DNA of 64,000 nt, taken from positions 62,001-126,000 of the forward strand of contig NZ_JANIGO010000006.1 of NCBI RefSeq assembly GCF_024518835.1. The letters are read 5' to 3'. The notes under the pieces are model-generated. The model was not told the origin of the DNA. It saw only the letters and a list, made by a program, of their open reading frames with translations, and did no database searches. Source of the DNA: Limnobacter humi (lineage in GTDB: Bacteria > Pseudomonadota > Gammaproteobacteria > Burkholderiales > Burkholderiaceae_B). This document shows, one piece after another, positions 11,097 through 20,245 of the stretch (its first letter is position 1; every line of letters begins with the position of its first letter). The position numbers were made by a program, and so were the translations under genes.

Positions 11097-12494
11097 ATGT
11101 TCAAACGACACGCATTGGCGTGTGCGTTGCTGTCGGCTATGGGCACATCAGCCTGGGCTGGCGCCAACGCATCCACCCCCACTCAAAACGACCTGGCCCA
11201 GCTTCGGGCTGATTTCGAGGCCATGAAGCGGGCCTACGAGGCCCGCATTCAATCGCTGGAGCAACAGTTGCAGGCCACACAACAATTGGCCACCCAGGCG
11301 GACCAGAAGGCACAGGCTGCACAGGTCACTGCGCAGACCACGGCACAAACCGCGGCGCAGGATGTGGCCGCCACCTCGACACCTGCGCAAACTGCTGCCG
11401 CCAGCAATGTGTTCAATCCCGATATCTCCCTGATTTTGTCGGGCACCTATGCCACGCGCAGCAACCCGCAGCCTTACAGCATCACTGGTTTTCAGGCTGG
11501 GGGTGAAATTGCCCCGGCAGACCGTGGATTTAACCTGGGCGAAAGTGAACTGGGTATTTATGCCAACGTGGACCCCAATTTTTATGGTGGATTGAACCTG
11601 GCTTTGGCACCTGACAACACGGTGGGTGTGGAGGAGGCCTTTGTTCAAACCACCAGTTTGCCCGCCAACCTCACCTTGAAAATGGGCCGGTTTTATTCCG
11701 GCATTGGTTACCAGAATGCACGCCATGCCCACACCTGGGACTTTGTGGACAACCCCTTGGTGTATGTCGCGTTTTTGGGTAATCAGTTTGCCGACGATGG
11801 CTTGCAGTTGAAATGGCTGGCCCCCACCGACCTGTTTGTGGAACTGGGCGCAGAAGTGGGGCGCGGGCGGATTGCGGAATCCAGCGGACGCAGCAAGAAC
11901 GGCACCGCCGCTGGCGCAGTATTTGGCCATGTGGGGGGTGACTGGGGCATCAGCAGCAGCTGGCGTGCGGGGCTGAGTTATCTTCGGGTATCGCCGGAAG
12001 ACCGACAGTCGGCCGATGTGGATGGCACGGGCGCCGAAGTGACCAACACGTTCAACGGGCAAAGCCGAATCGGGATTGCGGATTTTGTGTACAAATGGGC
12101 TCCCAATGGTAACCCGGTGAACCAGAACTTCACCTTCCAAACCGAGTTCATGCACCGTTCGGAAGACGGACTGCTCAACACAGACAGCTACAGCGCTTCG
12201 CAATCGGGCTGGTATGCCCAAGGTGTTTACCAGTTTGTGAAAGGCTGGAGAACGGGCTTGCGGATTGATCGCTTGAATGGTGGCTCTGTGGATTATGGTG
12301 CGAACACCGCCAATTTGGTGTTTTCGGGCTACAACCCCAAACGCGTGAGCTGGATGATTGACTACAACCCCAGCGAGTTCTCGCGCATTCGCTTGCAGTT
12401 GGCCCGCGACGAATCCAGCCAGCTTCGCGCAGACAATCAAGTGTTTGTGCAGTACCAAATGAATTTGGGTGCCCACGGCGCCCACAGCTATTGA
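11097..12494 (+). CDS. Outer-membrane porin-like protein with N-terminal coiled coil
   Basis: 465 residues with signal peptide (cleaved after SAWA, about residue 21). Residues 30-75 form a coiled coil (DLAQLRADFEAMKRAYEARIQSLEQQL), then an Ala/Thr-rich linker, then from about residue 105 alternating beta strands of a barrel ending in an aromatic C-terminus. Coiled coil plus barrel is found in trimeric carbohydrate/phosphate-type porins. Its place between the small Cys/His protein and a ZnuA-like protein (11 bp) suggests it brings zinc or another metal through the outer membrane. Confidence 0.7.
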   Translation: MFKRHALACALLSAMGTSAWAGANASTPTQNDLAQLRADFEAMKRAYEARIQSLEQQLQATQQLATQADQKAQAAQVTAQTTAQTAAQDVAATSTPAQTAAASNVFNPDISLILSGTYATRSNPQPYSITGFQAGGEIAPADRGFNLGESELGIYANVDPNFYGGLNLALAPDNTVGVEEAFVQTTSLPANLTLKMGRFYSGIGYQNARHAHTWDFVDNPLVYVAFLGNQFADDGLQLKWLAPTDLFVELGAEVGRGRIAESSGRSKNGTAAGAVFGHVGGDWGISSSWRAGLSYLRVSPEDRQSADVDGTGAEVTNTFNGQSRIGIADFVYKWAPNGNPVNQNFTFQTEFMHRSEDGLLNTDSYSASQSGWYAQGVYQFVKGWRTGLRIDRLNGGSVDYGANTANLVFSGYNPKRVSWMIDYNPSEFSRIRLQLARDESSQLRADNQVFVQYQMNLGAHGAHSY

Positions 12495-12504
12495 GGAGAT
12501 GGGC

Positions 12505-13455
12505 ATGTTGAAGAAAGTCATTTTAAACGGGGCTCATGCAGTGAGCCTGGCCATGCTGTTGACCTTGAGTGGCCATGCCCAGGCCGCACTGAATGTATTC
12601 GCCTGTGAACCCGAATGGGCTGCATTAACTCAAGAGCTGGGTGGTGACAAGGTGGCTGTTTTTACCGCGACCACCGCCTTGCAGGATGTTCACCACATTG
12701 AGGCCAAACCCAGCCTGGTGGCCAAACTGCGTTCAGCCCAGTTGGTGGTGTGCACCGGTGCACAGCTTGAAATCGGTTGGTTGCCGGTGGTGTTGCGCCA
12801 GTCGGGCAACACGGGCGTGCAACCGGGCAAGCCCGGCTATTTTGAAGCAGCCAGTGCAGTCACCATGCTCGAAGTGCCGAGTCGCTTAAGCCGTGCAGAG
12901 GGTGATGTGCATCCCGGGGGTAATCCGCACATACAAACCGACCCGCGCAACATCGCGCGGGTGGCCGATGCGTTGGCCAAGCGGCTGGCCGAGGTGGATG
13001 CCGGCAATGCGGGTTTTTACCAGCAACGCCAGCAGGATTTTGCCAAACGCTGGCAGGCCGCCATGGCCCGTTGGCAGGCGCAGGCCGCACCCTTGAAAGG
13101 CACGCAGATTGTGGTGCAGCACAAAGGTTTTCCGTACCTGGAGGATTGGTTGGGCCTGAAAGCCGTGACTGCCCTGGAACCCAAGCCGGGGGTAGAGCCC
13201 AGTGGCGCGTACTTGTCGGAGGTGTTGGGCGTGTTGAAAAGCCAGCCTGCGCAGATGGTGATTCGCGCGGCGTACAGCAGTGACCGCCCATCGAATTGGC
13301 TGGCCGAGCATGCAGGCATTCCGGCGGTGGAGCTGCCCTTTACGGTGGGCGGAACACCGGCTGCCAAGGATTTGTTTGGCTTGTTTGATGACACGGTGAA
13401 CCGATTGTTGGCGGCACAGGCCACCGCCCAAAAAACCAAGCGGAGTGGTGCATGA
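12505..13455 (+). CDS. Zinc/manganese ABC transporter substrate-binding protein (ZnuA-like)
   Basis: 316 residues. AGGAG stands six bases before the ATG at 12505; another ATG at 12499 touches it. A signal peptide ends at QAA. The fold is cluster A-I: the first metal His lies in DVHHIEAKPS, further ligand candidates in VHPGGNPHIQTDP and VQHKGFPYLEDW. The long His-rich loop of Escherichia coli ZnuA is absent. It should capture the metal in the periplasm for the permease encoded next, whose ATG overlaps its stop. Confidence 0.88.
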   Translation: MLKKVILNGAHAVSLAMLLTLSGHAQAALNVFACEPEWAALTQELGGDKVAVFTATTALQDVHHIEAKPSLVAKLRSAQLVVCTGAQLEIGWLPVVLRQSGNTGVQPGKPGYFEAASAVTMLEVPSRLSRAEGDVHPGGNPHIQTDPRNIARVADALAKRLAEVDAGNAGFYQQRQQDFAKRWQAAMARWQAQAAPLKGTQIVVQHKGFPYLEDWLGLKAVTALEPKPGVEPSGAYLSEVLGVLKSQPAQMVIRAAYSSDRPSNWLAEHAGIPAVELPFTVGGTPAAKDLFGLFDDTVNRLLAAQATAQKTKRSGA

Positions 13456-14198
13456 ATTGGGACGCGGTGAGCTGGACCATTTTGGGCCCGGCCTTGCTGG
13501 CTGGGCTGATTGTGTTGTCCACCCACATTCCGCTGGGCCAGCAGGTGTTGCAACGGGGCATTGTGTTCATCGACCTGGCGGTGGCGCAAATTGCAGCGTT
13601 GGGGGTGGTGCTGGCCGACACACTGGGGTTTGAGCCGCAGGGCCTTCAGGTTCAAGTGGCCGCGGTGGTTTCGGCCTTGCTGGGGGCGTTGCTGCTCACC
13701 TGGATCGAAAAGAAATGGCCTGAAGTGCAAGAGGCGCTGATTGGTGCCTTGTTTGTGCTGGCCGCCAGTGGCAGCATTTTGCTCTTGGCCAACAATCCGC
13801 ATGGCGGCGAGCATTTGAAAGACTTGCTGGCTGGCCAGATTTTGTGGGTGAGCCCAAGCCAGTTGCTGTGGGGTGCATTGGTGTCGGCGGTCATTCTGGT
13901 GGCCTGGTTTGGCTTTCGCGAACGCTTGGGGCGGGCCGGGTTTTATGTGCTGTTTGCACTGGCGGTTACCGTGTCGGTGCAGTTGGTGGGGGTGTACCTG
14001 GTGTTTTCCAGCCTCATCATGCCCGCGCTGGCTGTCCGCGCTTGGCAAACGCACCGCCGGTTGTTGGCCGGGTATGCCTTGGGTGGGGTGGCCTATGGCC
14101 TGGGGCTCACCCTCTCGGGGCTGTTTGATTTGCCCGCCGGCGCGGTGACGGTGTGGAGCCTGGCCGCACTGGGCGTGGTGTTCAGCGCGTTGGCTTAA
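13452..14198 (+). CDS. Metal ABC transporter permease (ZnuB-like)
   Basis: 248 residues with about seven to eight membrane segments, ABC-3 family. It starts at ATGA 13452, coupled to the binding protein. The order binding protein then permease is usual, but no ATPase gene follows: the operon ends at the hairpin at 14216. The ATPase must be encoded elsewhere or the permease works with a shared ATPase. Confidence 0.88.
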   Translation: MNWDAVSWTILGPALLAGLIVLSTHIPLGQQVLQRGIVFIDLAVAQIAALGVVLADTLGFEPQGLQVQVAAVVSALLGALLLTWIEKKWPEVQEALIGALFVLAASGSILLLANNPHGGEHLKDLLAGQILWVSPSQLLWGALVSAVILVAWFGFRERLGRAGFYVLFALAVTVSVQLVGVYLVFSSLIMPALAVRAWQTHRRLLAGYALGGVAYGLGLTLSGLFDLPAGAVTVWSLAALGVVFSALA

Positions 14199-14215
14199 TT
14201 CCTACATGCAACATG

Positions 14216-14243
14216 GCAGAAGCGGAATGCCCTCCGCTTCTGC
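14216..14243 (+). terminator. Strong hairpin ending the zinc-type operon
   Basis: A perfect 11-bp stem, GCAGAAGCGGA with TCCGCTTCTGC, around a 6-base loop, 17 bp after the permease stop. No T-run follows directly (AGTCTGATAATTTT), so it may act through Rho or simply stabilise the mRNA end. Confidence 0.55.
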
Positions 14244-14290
14244 AGTCTGATAATTTTGCAGTGTTTTTCAATTCTGCGTTGTGTGGTTCC

Positions 14291-14584
14291 ATGATTACCG
14301 GCAACAACAATGTGGTGGTGTACAACGCCCCCGACCCCAAGAAAAATGATGTGCTGTCGTCTGCCCGGCCAAACAGCATACGGACTGCTGCTGAAAAAGA
14401 CGGGCAAGATGTGGTGGTGTCCATCACCAAAAAAACCGGGTCCATGATTCTGGACAACCGGGCGCCACTGGATGCCGACAAGATCGAAAGGATCCGGCGT
14501 GAGCTGGCCGATGGTGGCTACAAAATCAATGCGGCGCTGGTGTCCGAGCGCATGATGGCCGACCAGCGTGCACTGCTGACATAG
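14291..14584 (+). CDS. FlgM-like anti-sigma factor (putative)
   Basis: 97 residues from the ATG at 14291; starts further up (14213, 14153) would read through the operon-end hairpin. The C-terminal half, APLDADKIERIRRELADG followed by YKINAALVSERMMADQ, fits the FlgM sigma-28-binding region (vD-x-x-KV-x-x-I-x-x-x-I-x-x-G-x-Y-x-I), and VVSITKK occupies the place of the usual VxIS strand. The N-terminal half is polar and likely disordered, as in FlgM. No flagellar gene is visible nearby, so function needs care; it may be a paralogue acting on another sigma factor. Confidence 0.5.
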   Translation: MITGNNNVVVYNAPDPKKNDVLSSARPNSIRTAAEKDGQDVVVSITKKTGSMILDNRAPLDADKIERIRRELADGGYKINAALVSERMMADQRALLT

Positions 14585-14597
14585 TCAACCGGATAAG

Positions 14598-14623
14598 GCA
14601 GTCCAGGTGTTAAACGGGACTGC
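14598..14623. terminator. Hairpin between the FlgM-like gene and the kinase gene
   Basis: GCAGTCC pairs with GGACTGC around a 12-base loop that contains the stop codon of the minus-strand kinase. No T-run on either strand; a weak shared 3'-end structure. Confidence 0.3.
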
Positions 14624-17600
14624 TGTGCACCAGCACATTCAAGGCGCTGCGAATATCGACGGCCTTGGGGGGCTTGGCCAGAATCAAGTCCACATGGGGC
14701 ACCCGCTCATGGTTGGTATTCATTTGTTTGCCCCAACCCGTGAGCAGCAGGGTGTGAATGCGCGGGTCCATTTTTTTGACCTGTCGGGCCAGTTCTTTGC
14801 CATCCATGTCGGGCATGCCCAGGTCGGTGATCAGAACATCCACGGGTTCCGCATGCTCCAGGCTGACGGCCAGTGCTTCCAGTGCAGCATGACCGTTGTT
14901 CACAGCTGTCACGCGGTGCCCCATGTCGTGCAGCATGTCGGTCACGGCTTCCAGCACGCTCAGGTCATCGTCCACCAGCAGAATGTCCAGTGGCCGCCCG
15001 GGCGCAGTGTCCAGAACGCTTGGCTGAACGGTTTGAGTCTTGAATCGGGCTTGTGGATGGTACTCAAACACCATTGACACGGTGCTGCCCTGTTCGGGCG
15101 TGCTCTGAATGAGCAGCCGCCCGTGAAAGCGTTTCACAATGCCATACACCATGGCCAGGCCAAGGCCTGTACCGCGCTGCCCTTTGGTGGTAAAGAACGG
15201 CTCAATGCAGCGTCGGCGGGTTTCATCACTCATGCCAACGCCCGTGTCTTGCACCTCGATCACCACCAGGTCCTGCCGGCCTTCCCGACGCAGTTCAGTG
15301 CGAACGGTGAGCAAACCGCCTTGCGGCATGGCATCCACGGCGTTGAAGATCAGGTTGGCCATGGCTTCACGCAATTCCGCTTCAGAGGCACCCAGCGCGG
15401 GCAGGTTGTTGCCCAGGGCGGTGTGCAATTCAATGTGAATGCCATTTTTTCGGGGGGTGGTTTCCCATTTGGCCCGGGTCAACTCCAGCACTTCACGGCA
15501 AACCAGGTTCACATCCACCGGTTCCAGGTGGTGTTCTTCTTCGCGGGAACGGGCAAACCGCCCCATGCGTTCCACGGTGTTGGCCACATCGTCAATTGCA
15601 ATCTGGACTGTTTCCAGTTGTTTGCGGCCCTTGGGGCTGAGTTGTTGCTCGGCGTTGAGCAGCGACTCCACATACAAGGCGGCTGGTGAAATGGCATTGT
15701 TGATGTCGTGGGCAATGCCGCCAGCCATTTCCGCCAGCGCGCCCAGCCGCTCTTGCTGCAGCACCAGGGCCTGGGTTTGCTTCAGCTCTGCATACGCCAC
15801 TTGCAGTTCACGCAGCAGTTCAGCCTGGTGCAATGCCAGGGCCACATGCTCAGCCAGTTGGATGAGGAATGACATGTCATCATTTTCAAAACCATGGACC
15901 GCCTTGCGTGCGGTCACCATCACGCCCAGCACCGTGTCGCCTTTTTTCAGGGGCACAATCACCACACTGTTCAAGCCGCAACTGCTTTGCAAGCTTTGCG
16001 CCACCGGGCAGGAGGTGTTGACCATGTCGGGTTCATACACAAACTGGCCTTGGGCGGCCATTTCCATTAGCGTGCCCCGCACTGGCACATCATGCCCCTC
16101 TTGCAAGCCCACGGCACAGGCCATGGTTTTGGTGTTGTTGCTCAGGCAATGCACGGTCATGGCCCGCGCTTCCGGCAGGTGGGAGGCCATGAAGCAAAAG
16201 TCCGATGGCAGGTCCTTCTCCAGCGCATTGACCACCACTTTGTAAATGCTGTCCAGGTCCAGCCGCTTGCCAATGGCATGCGTGATTTCGTTGAGCAGGT
16301 TCATCTTCACCAACTGGGATTTGCTGCGGCGGGTGACTTCCAGGATGTGGGTCATGTCGGTGATGCCGCCAATCATGCGCAAGGCCTTGCCGGCGTCGTC
16401 GCGAATCACAAAGCCCCGGTCAACCACTTCCGCCCAACTGCCGTCGGCGCGCGCAAATCGGTACTCGTCTTTCCAGAAGTCATCGCTGCCGGTCAGGATT
16501 TGCTTGATTCGATCCAGCACCCGGCGACGGTCGTCTGCATGCACGCGGTCTGACCACGACTTTGGTGTGCTGTCGAGTTGGGTGTGGTTCAGGCCAAACA
16601 GTGTTTGAATGCCGTCACTCCACCACACCTCGTCCGTGTTCAGGTCCCAGTCCCAAATACAATCGCTGGTGGCATTGGCCAATGAACGGAAGCGGTGCAG
16701 GGTTGCATTCAAGGCGCTTTCTGCGCGCTTGCGCTCGGTGATGTCGCGCAAAATGGCCACCCAGTGGGTGAACCAGCCCTTCTCATCGGCAATGGGCACA
16801 ATGTCCACGTCCAACCACATCAGCTCGCCGGCCTTGGTGTAGTTGATGAGTTCTTCCCGGACGGGTTGCCAGTTGGACAATGCAGCGTGTATGCGTTGCA
16901 AAGCGTCCCGCTGGGTGAGGGGGCCTTGCAGAATACGCGGTGTTTTGCCGATCACTTCATCGGGCGTAAAACCCGTGCGCTGATAGTACGCCTGGTTCAC
17001 CCAGCGAATTCTTGGTCCATCGGCCACCACCGGTTCTGCTTCGGTGATCACCACCATGTCATTGAAGCGCTCAACGCAGGTTTCCAGCAGCTTCAGCCTT
17101 TCCAGTGTGGCCGACCGTTCAATCTGGTTGGTCAGGTTTTCCAGGGAGATAGAGCGGTTTTTGGAAATGGCATGCAGCAGGTCGACCAGGTCTTTGTCAA
17201 AGGCGGCCACCCCTTCGCCGAAATAGATCACGCCGGCGATCAGCTTGTCACGCAAGTGCAGGGGAATGATGGCAAATGATGAGAACCCGCGAGATTTGGC
17301 CAGCCCAACCCACCCTTGGGCATGGGGATTGTTGGTGATGTCCAGACACAAGACGATTTCCCGTCGGCGCAGCGTATCCAGCCATTCATTCTGGAAGCAC
17401 ACATTGGTGTTGGCCATGATGGTGTCGATAATGTCCTGGTGCTTTCCGGCCCTGGACACCACCCGCAGGCCGCCCCGAACCGGGTCTTTCTGCACCACCC
17501 ACACCAGGGGGATCTCGCCGGTGGCTGCCGTTTGGGTGCAGATCTCATCAAACACCTGCTCCACCCGCGTGAAGTTGGGCAAGGCCATGTTGATGTGGTT

Positions 17601-19214
17601 TTGCGCTTGCAGGGCTTTGTTGATGCGTCGCAGGGTGGTCATGGCCATGCGGCGGTCGGTGATGTCTTGCATGCAGCCTTGAATGCGCTGCAGTACGCCC
17701 TGTTCATCGAACACCGCTTCTGCGCGCAGTTGGACCCAGATTAAGCGGTTCTGGAAGGTGCGAATCTGTGCTTCCAGGTCCATCACGGTGCCCTGCTGGA
17801 CGCAGTCCATCAGGGCTTGCGCAACACGGGCCTGGTAGGGCTCGGGGTACAGCAGCAGTCCGGTTTCAAACGTGGGTGCCGCCTGCTCGCCTGGCTCTGC
17901 ATCCAGAATTCGCCAGATTTCATCGGACCAGTACACATGCCGGTTTGGTGTGTACTCAATGGCCCATCCACCGATTTTTCCCAGGTATCCGCCGATGCGT
18001 TGCAGCGCCAACGTCAAATCGGGTATGGGTCGTTTGTCGGGCTCAGGGCGTGCCGGTGGCGGGGGTGGCAGCGGCGGCAGGCTTTGCACACCCGGTGTCA
18101 ATTGCAGGGTTTTGGAAAATTTCAGGTAGAAGCAGGCGCCGTCGTCTGGGTTGGATTCTGCCCAGATCTGCCCTTGATGACGCTCGATGATGCGCTTCAC
18201 GTGGGCCAGGCCCAGTCCATTTCCTTCGAATTCCGATTGGGTGTGCAACCGCTGAAAGGGTTTGAACAGACGGTCTTGGTGCTCGGGGTTGAAGCCCGAG
18301 CCGTTGTCTCGGATCCACACCACATGGTGGCTTCCCTCATCGCGATAGCCCAGTTCAATGCGGGGGGTTTCACGCTGACTCGAAAACTTCAGTGCGTTGG
18401 AAAACAGGTTCATGAACACCTGCTCCAGCAGTGAGGCATCGCCGGGTACCGTGGGCAATTCGGCCATGTCCCAGGCTGCTGGCGGGCCATCGGCCATCAA
18501 CTCAGTGAGGATTTTCGCTTGCGTGGCAATGGCATTGAGGTCCACCGGTTGAATGTCCAGGCTGGCCTGGCCCAAACGGGCAAACGACAACAAATCCGTG
18601 ACCACAGTGCTGGCCCGTTCGCTGGTTTGCCGAATGCGTTGAAGGTATTTCCATTCGTCGTCGGTGAAGTTGTCGGGTGATCGGCTGGTGAGCCTGGAGG
18701 CGTAGCCCTGAATCAGGTGTATCACGGAGTTCAGGTCGTGGGATGCCCGTCCGGCAAACGCATCCAGTTCGGCATTCATCTCCGACAGTTGGCGATTGGA
18801 TGCCGTCAGTTCGGTGATGAGCCGCTGGTTTTCCATTCGCAGTTTCCGCACATGCAGGCAACGCTGCACCACGGGCAGTATTTCGCTGAACTTGAATGGC
18901 TTGAGCACATAGTCCAGCACACCAGACCGCATGGCATCCACCGCCGATTGCACAGTGCTGTGCCCGGTCATCAAGACAGCGCAAAGTTGGGGGTCCAGGT
19001 TGCGAAGGTGGGCGACCAGGTCGATGCCACTGATGTTGGGCATTTTCAGGTCGGTCAGAAGCAGGTCATAGGTGGTCGCCTGGTATTTGGCGATGGCCTC
19101 CATGGGGCTTGAGCAGGCCGTGACCTCAAAACCGTGCTCCTCCAAAATGGAGCACAGTGCATTGAGCTGGGGCTGCTCATCATCAACGACAATGAGGCGT
19201 GCGTGTTCTGTCAT
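14610..19214 (-). CDS. Giant hybrid sensor kinase: REC-HisKA-HATPase-PAS-GAF-PAS-PAS-GAF-HisKA-HATPase-REC
   Basis: 1534 residues from ATG 19214 (AGGA six bases upstream; ATG 19220 also possible). Domains: receiver at 1-120 (Asp55, Lys105); first kinase with His159 (GRASHDLN), N box NLFSNALKFSS, G box GNGLGLAHVK, to about 370; a polyproline linker near 380-390; PAS 405-520; GAF 550-700; PAS 715-830; PAS 840-960; GAF 970-1135; second kinase with His1169 (GGIAHDINNAISP), NLIFNAVDAMP and GTGLGLAMVYG; receiver at 1410-1534 with acceptor Asp near 1464. No membrane segment, so it is a cytoplasmic phosphorelay node sensing internal signals. No output regulator is adjacent. Confidence 0.92.
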   Translation of the reverse strand: MTEHARLIVVDDEQPQLNALCSILEEHGFEVTACSSPMEAIAKYQATTYDLLLTDLKMPNISGIDLVAHLRNLDPQLCAVLMTGHSTVQSAVDAMRSGVLDYVLKPFKFSEILPVVQRCLHVRKLRMENQRLITELTASNRQLSEMNAELDAFAGRASHDLNSVIHLIQGYASRLTSRSPDNFTDDEWKYLQRIRQTSERASTVVTDLLSFARLGQASLDIQPVDLNAIATQAKILTELMADGPPAAWDMAELPTVPGDASLLEQVFMNLFSNALKFSSQRETPRIELGYRDEGSHHVVWIRDNGSGFNPEHQDRLFKPFQRLHTQSEFEGNGLGLAHVKRIIERHQGQIWAESNPDDGACFYLKFSKTLQLTPGVQSLPPLPPPPPARPEPDKRPIPDLTLALQRIGGYLGKIGGWAIEYTPNRHVYWSDEIWRILDAEPGEQAAPTFETGLLLYPEPYQARVAQALMDCVQQGTVMDLEAQIRTFQNRLIWVQLRAEAVFDEQGVLQRIQGCMQDITDRRMAMTTLRRINKALQAQNHINMALPNFTRVEQVFDEICTQTAATGEIPLVWVVQKDPVRGGLRVVSRAGKHQDIIDTIMANTNVCFQNEWLDTLRRREIVLCLDITNNPHAQGWVGLAKSRGFSSFAIIPLHLRDKLIAGVIYFGEGVAAFDKDLVDLLHAISKNRSISLENLTNQIERSATLERLKLLETCVERFNDMVVITEAEPVVADGPRIRWVNQAYYQRTGFTPDEVIGKTPRILQGPLTQRDALQRIHAALSNWQPVREELINYTKAGELMWLDVDIVPIADEKGWFTHWVAILRDITERKRAESALNATLHRFRSLANATSDCIWDWDLNTDEVWWSDGIQTLFGLNHTQLDSTPKSWSDRVHADDRRRVLDRIKQILTGSDDFWKDEYRFARADGSWAEVVDRGFVIRDDAGKALRMIGGITDMTHILEVTRRSKSQLVKMNLLNEITHAIGKRLDLDSIYKVVVNALEKDLPSDFCFMASHLPEARAMTVHCLSNNTKTMACAVGLQEGHDVPVRGTLMEMAAQGQFVYEPDMVNTSCPVAQSLQSSCGLNSVVIVPLKKGDTVLGVMVTARKAVHGFENDDMSFLIQLAEHVALALHQAELLRELQVAYAELKQTQALVLQQERLGALAEMAGGIAHDINNAISPAALYVESLLNAEQQLSPKGRKQLETVQIAIDDVANTVERMGRFARSREEEHHLEPVDVNLVCREVLELTRAKWETTPRKNGIHIELHTALGNNLPALGASEAELREAMANLIFNAVDAMPQGGLLTVRTELRREGRQDLVVIEVQDTGVGMSDETRRRCIEPFFTTKGQRGTGLGLAMVYGIVKRFHGRLLIQSTPEQGSTVSMVFEYHPQARFKTQTVQPSVLDTAPGRPLDILLVDDDLSVLEAVTDMLHDMGHRVTAVNNGHAALEALAVSLEHAEPVDVLITDLGMPDMDGKELARQVKKMDPRIHTLLLTGWGKQMNTNHERVPHVDLILAKPPKAVDIRSALNVLVHSSPV

Positions 19215-19393
19215 GGCCATTCCTGTGGTTTCCGGCTGGCGCTGCACGGCCAGCGGCTGGGAAACCCATCCTCCCTGCAGGCGATTCTAAATGGTTGACA
19301 AATCAGAAGATATATTCTCTTTGGAGGGGGGTTTTTTCCTTAAGGGTTTTCACGGTCCTGCTGCCTTCATCGTCGTGTTTCCTCGACTGGTTT

Positions 19394-20245
19394 TTAGGCT
19401 GCGTGGTGCTTCAGGTAATTGATGAGCAGGGCGTTGGTTTCCATGGGCTTTTCCAGCTGAAACCAATGGCTGGCCCCTTCCATGCGGTGGTATTCCCAGG
19501 GGCCTTTGACCAGTTTGCCGCTTTCCACCATTTGCGACTCGGCCAGGTAGCGATCGCCGTCGCTCCACACGCCCATCACCGGCACGGTAATCTCCGGGTA
19601 TTTGCGGGCCAGAATCAGGTCGACATTGGCGCGGTACAGGTTCAACCCTGCGGTCAGGCGGCCCGGTCGACGCATCCGGTCAATCCAGCGCTCTGCCTCC
19701 TCGGTCTGCCCGGTGAATGTGCGCAGCGCTGTCCAGTTGGCCGCCTTGATGAGCACTTCAGACACCCACGGCAACTGGAAAGCCACGGTGTACCAGCCTT
19801 TCAATTTTTGAGCCAATCCGCCTTTGGCATAGGCCAAAGGATGGCCCACCGACATTGCGGTGTAAGACAACACCCGGTCCTGATTGCCCATGGTGAAGAA
19901 CCAGCCGATGATGGCCCCCCAGTCGTGCCCCACCACATGGGCTTTCTCCACATGCAGTGCATCCAGCACCATCACCAGGTCATTGGTGAGGTGGCTTAAA
20001 TGGTAAGCGCTTTTCGATTTGGGCAGGGATGACTCGCCAAAGCCGCGAAGGTCGGGCGCAATCACCCGAAACCCAGCCTGAATGAGGGCCGGAATCTGTT
20101 TGCGCCACACGGTGTGGTCATCGGGGAAACCATGGACCAGCAACACTTCCGGCCCTTCGCCACCAACCAGCACTTGCAGGTTGGCGCCATGAACAGCAAT
20201 CGTGTGATGCTCAATGGCCTGTCTCTCGTTGGATGGCTTGCTCAT
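19394..20245 (-). CDS. Alpha/beta hydrolase, epoxide-hydrolase type
   Basis: 283 residues, last gene of the eight-gene operon; its ATG overlaps the kinase stop by 4 bp. HGFPDDHTVWRKQ is the oxyanion motif and GHDWGA the nucleophile elbow (Asp), as in soluble epoxide hydrolases; the acid lies near SDGDRYL and the catalytic His in GASHWF. It may process a product or an inhibitor of the pathway encoded upstream, or break down its signal; this is inference from coupling only. Confidence 0.87.
   Translation of the reverse strand: MSKPSNERQAIEHHTIAVHGANLQVLVGGEGPEVLLVHGFPDDHTVWRKQIPALIQAGFRVIAPDLRGFGESSLPKSKSAYHLSHLTNDLVMVLDALHVEKAHVVGHDWGAIIGWFFTMGNQDRVLSYTAMSVGHPLAYAKGGLAQKLKGWYTVAFQLPWVSEVLIKAANWTALRTFTGQTEEAERWIDRMRRPGRLTAGLNLYRANVDLILARKYPEITVPVMGVWSDGDRYLAESQMVESGKLVKGPWEYHRMEGASHWFQLEKPMETNALLINYLKHHAA

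Noticed and set aside
11148-12521. 457-codon frame opposite the porin-like gene
   Set aside because: Antisense shadow; the sense strand has signal peptide, coiled coil and beta-barrel pattern.
16700-17080. LOV photoreceptor in the large kinase
   Set aside because: The stretch GKTPRILQG resembles the LOV motif GxNCRFLQ but lacks the flavin-binding Cys, so it is an ordinary PAS domain.
19290-19320. Promoter TTGACA with TATATT near 19296
   Set aside because: The spacing is about 10 bp, too short for a sigma-70 promoter, and no plus-strand gene follows.
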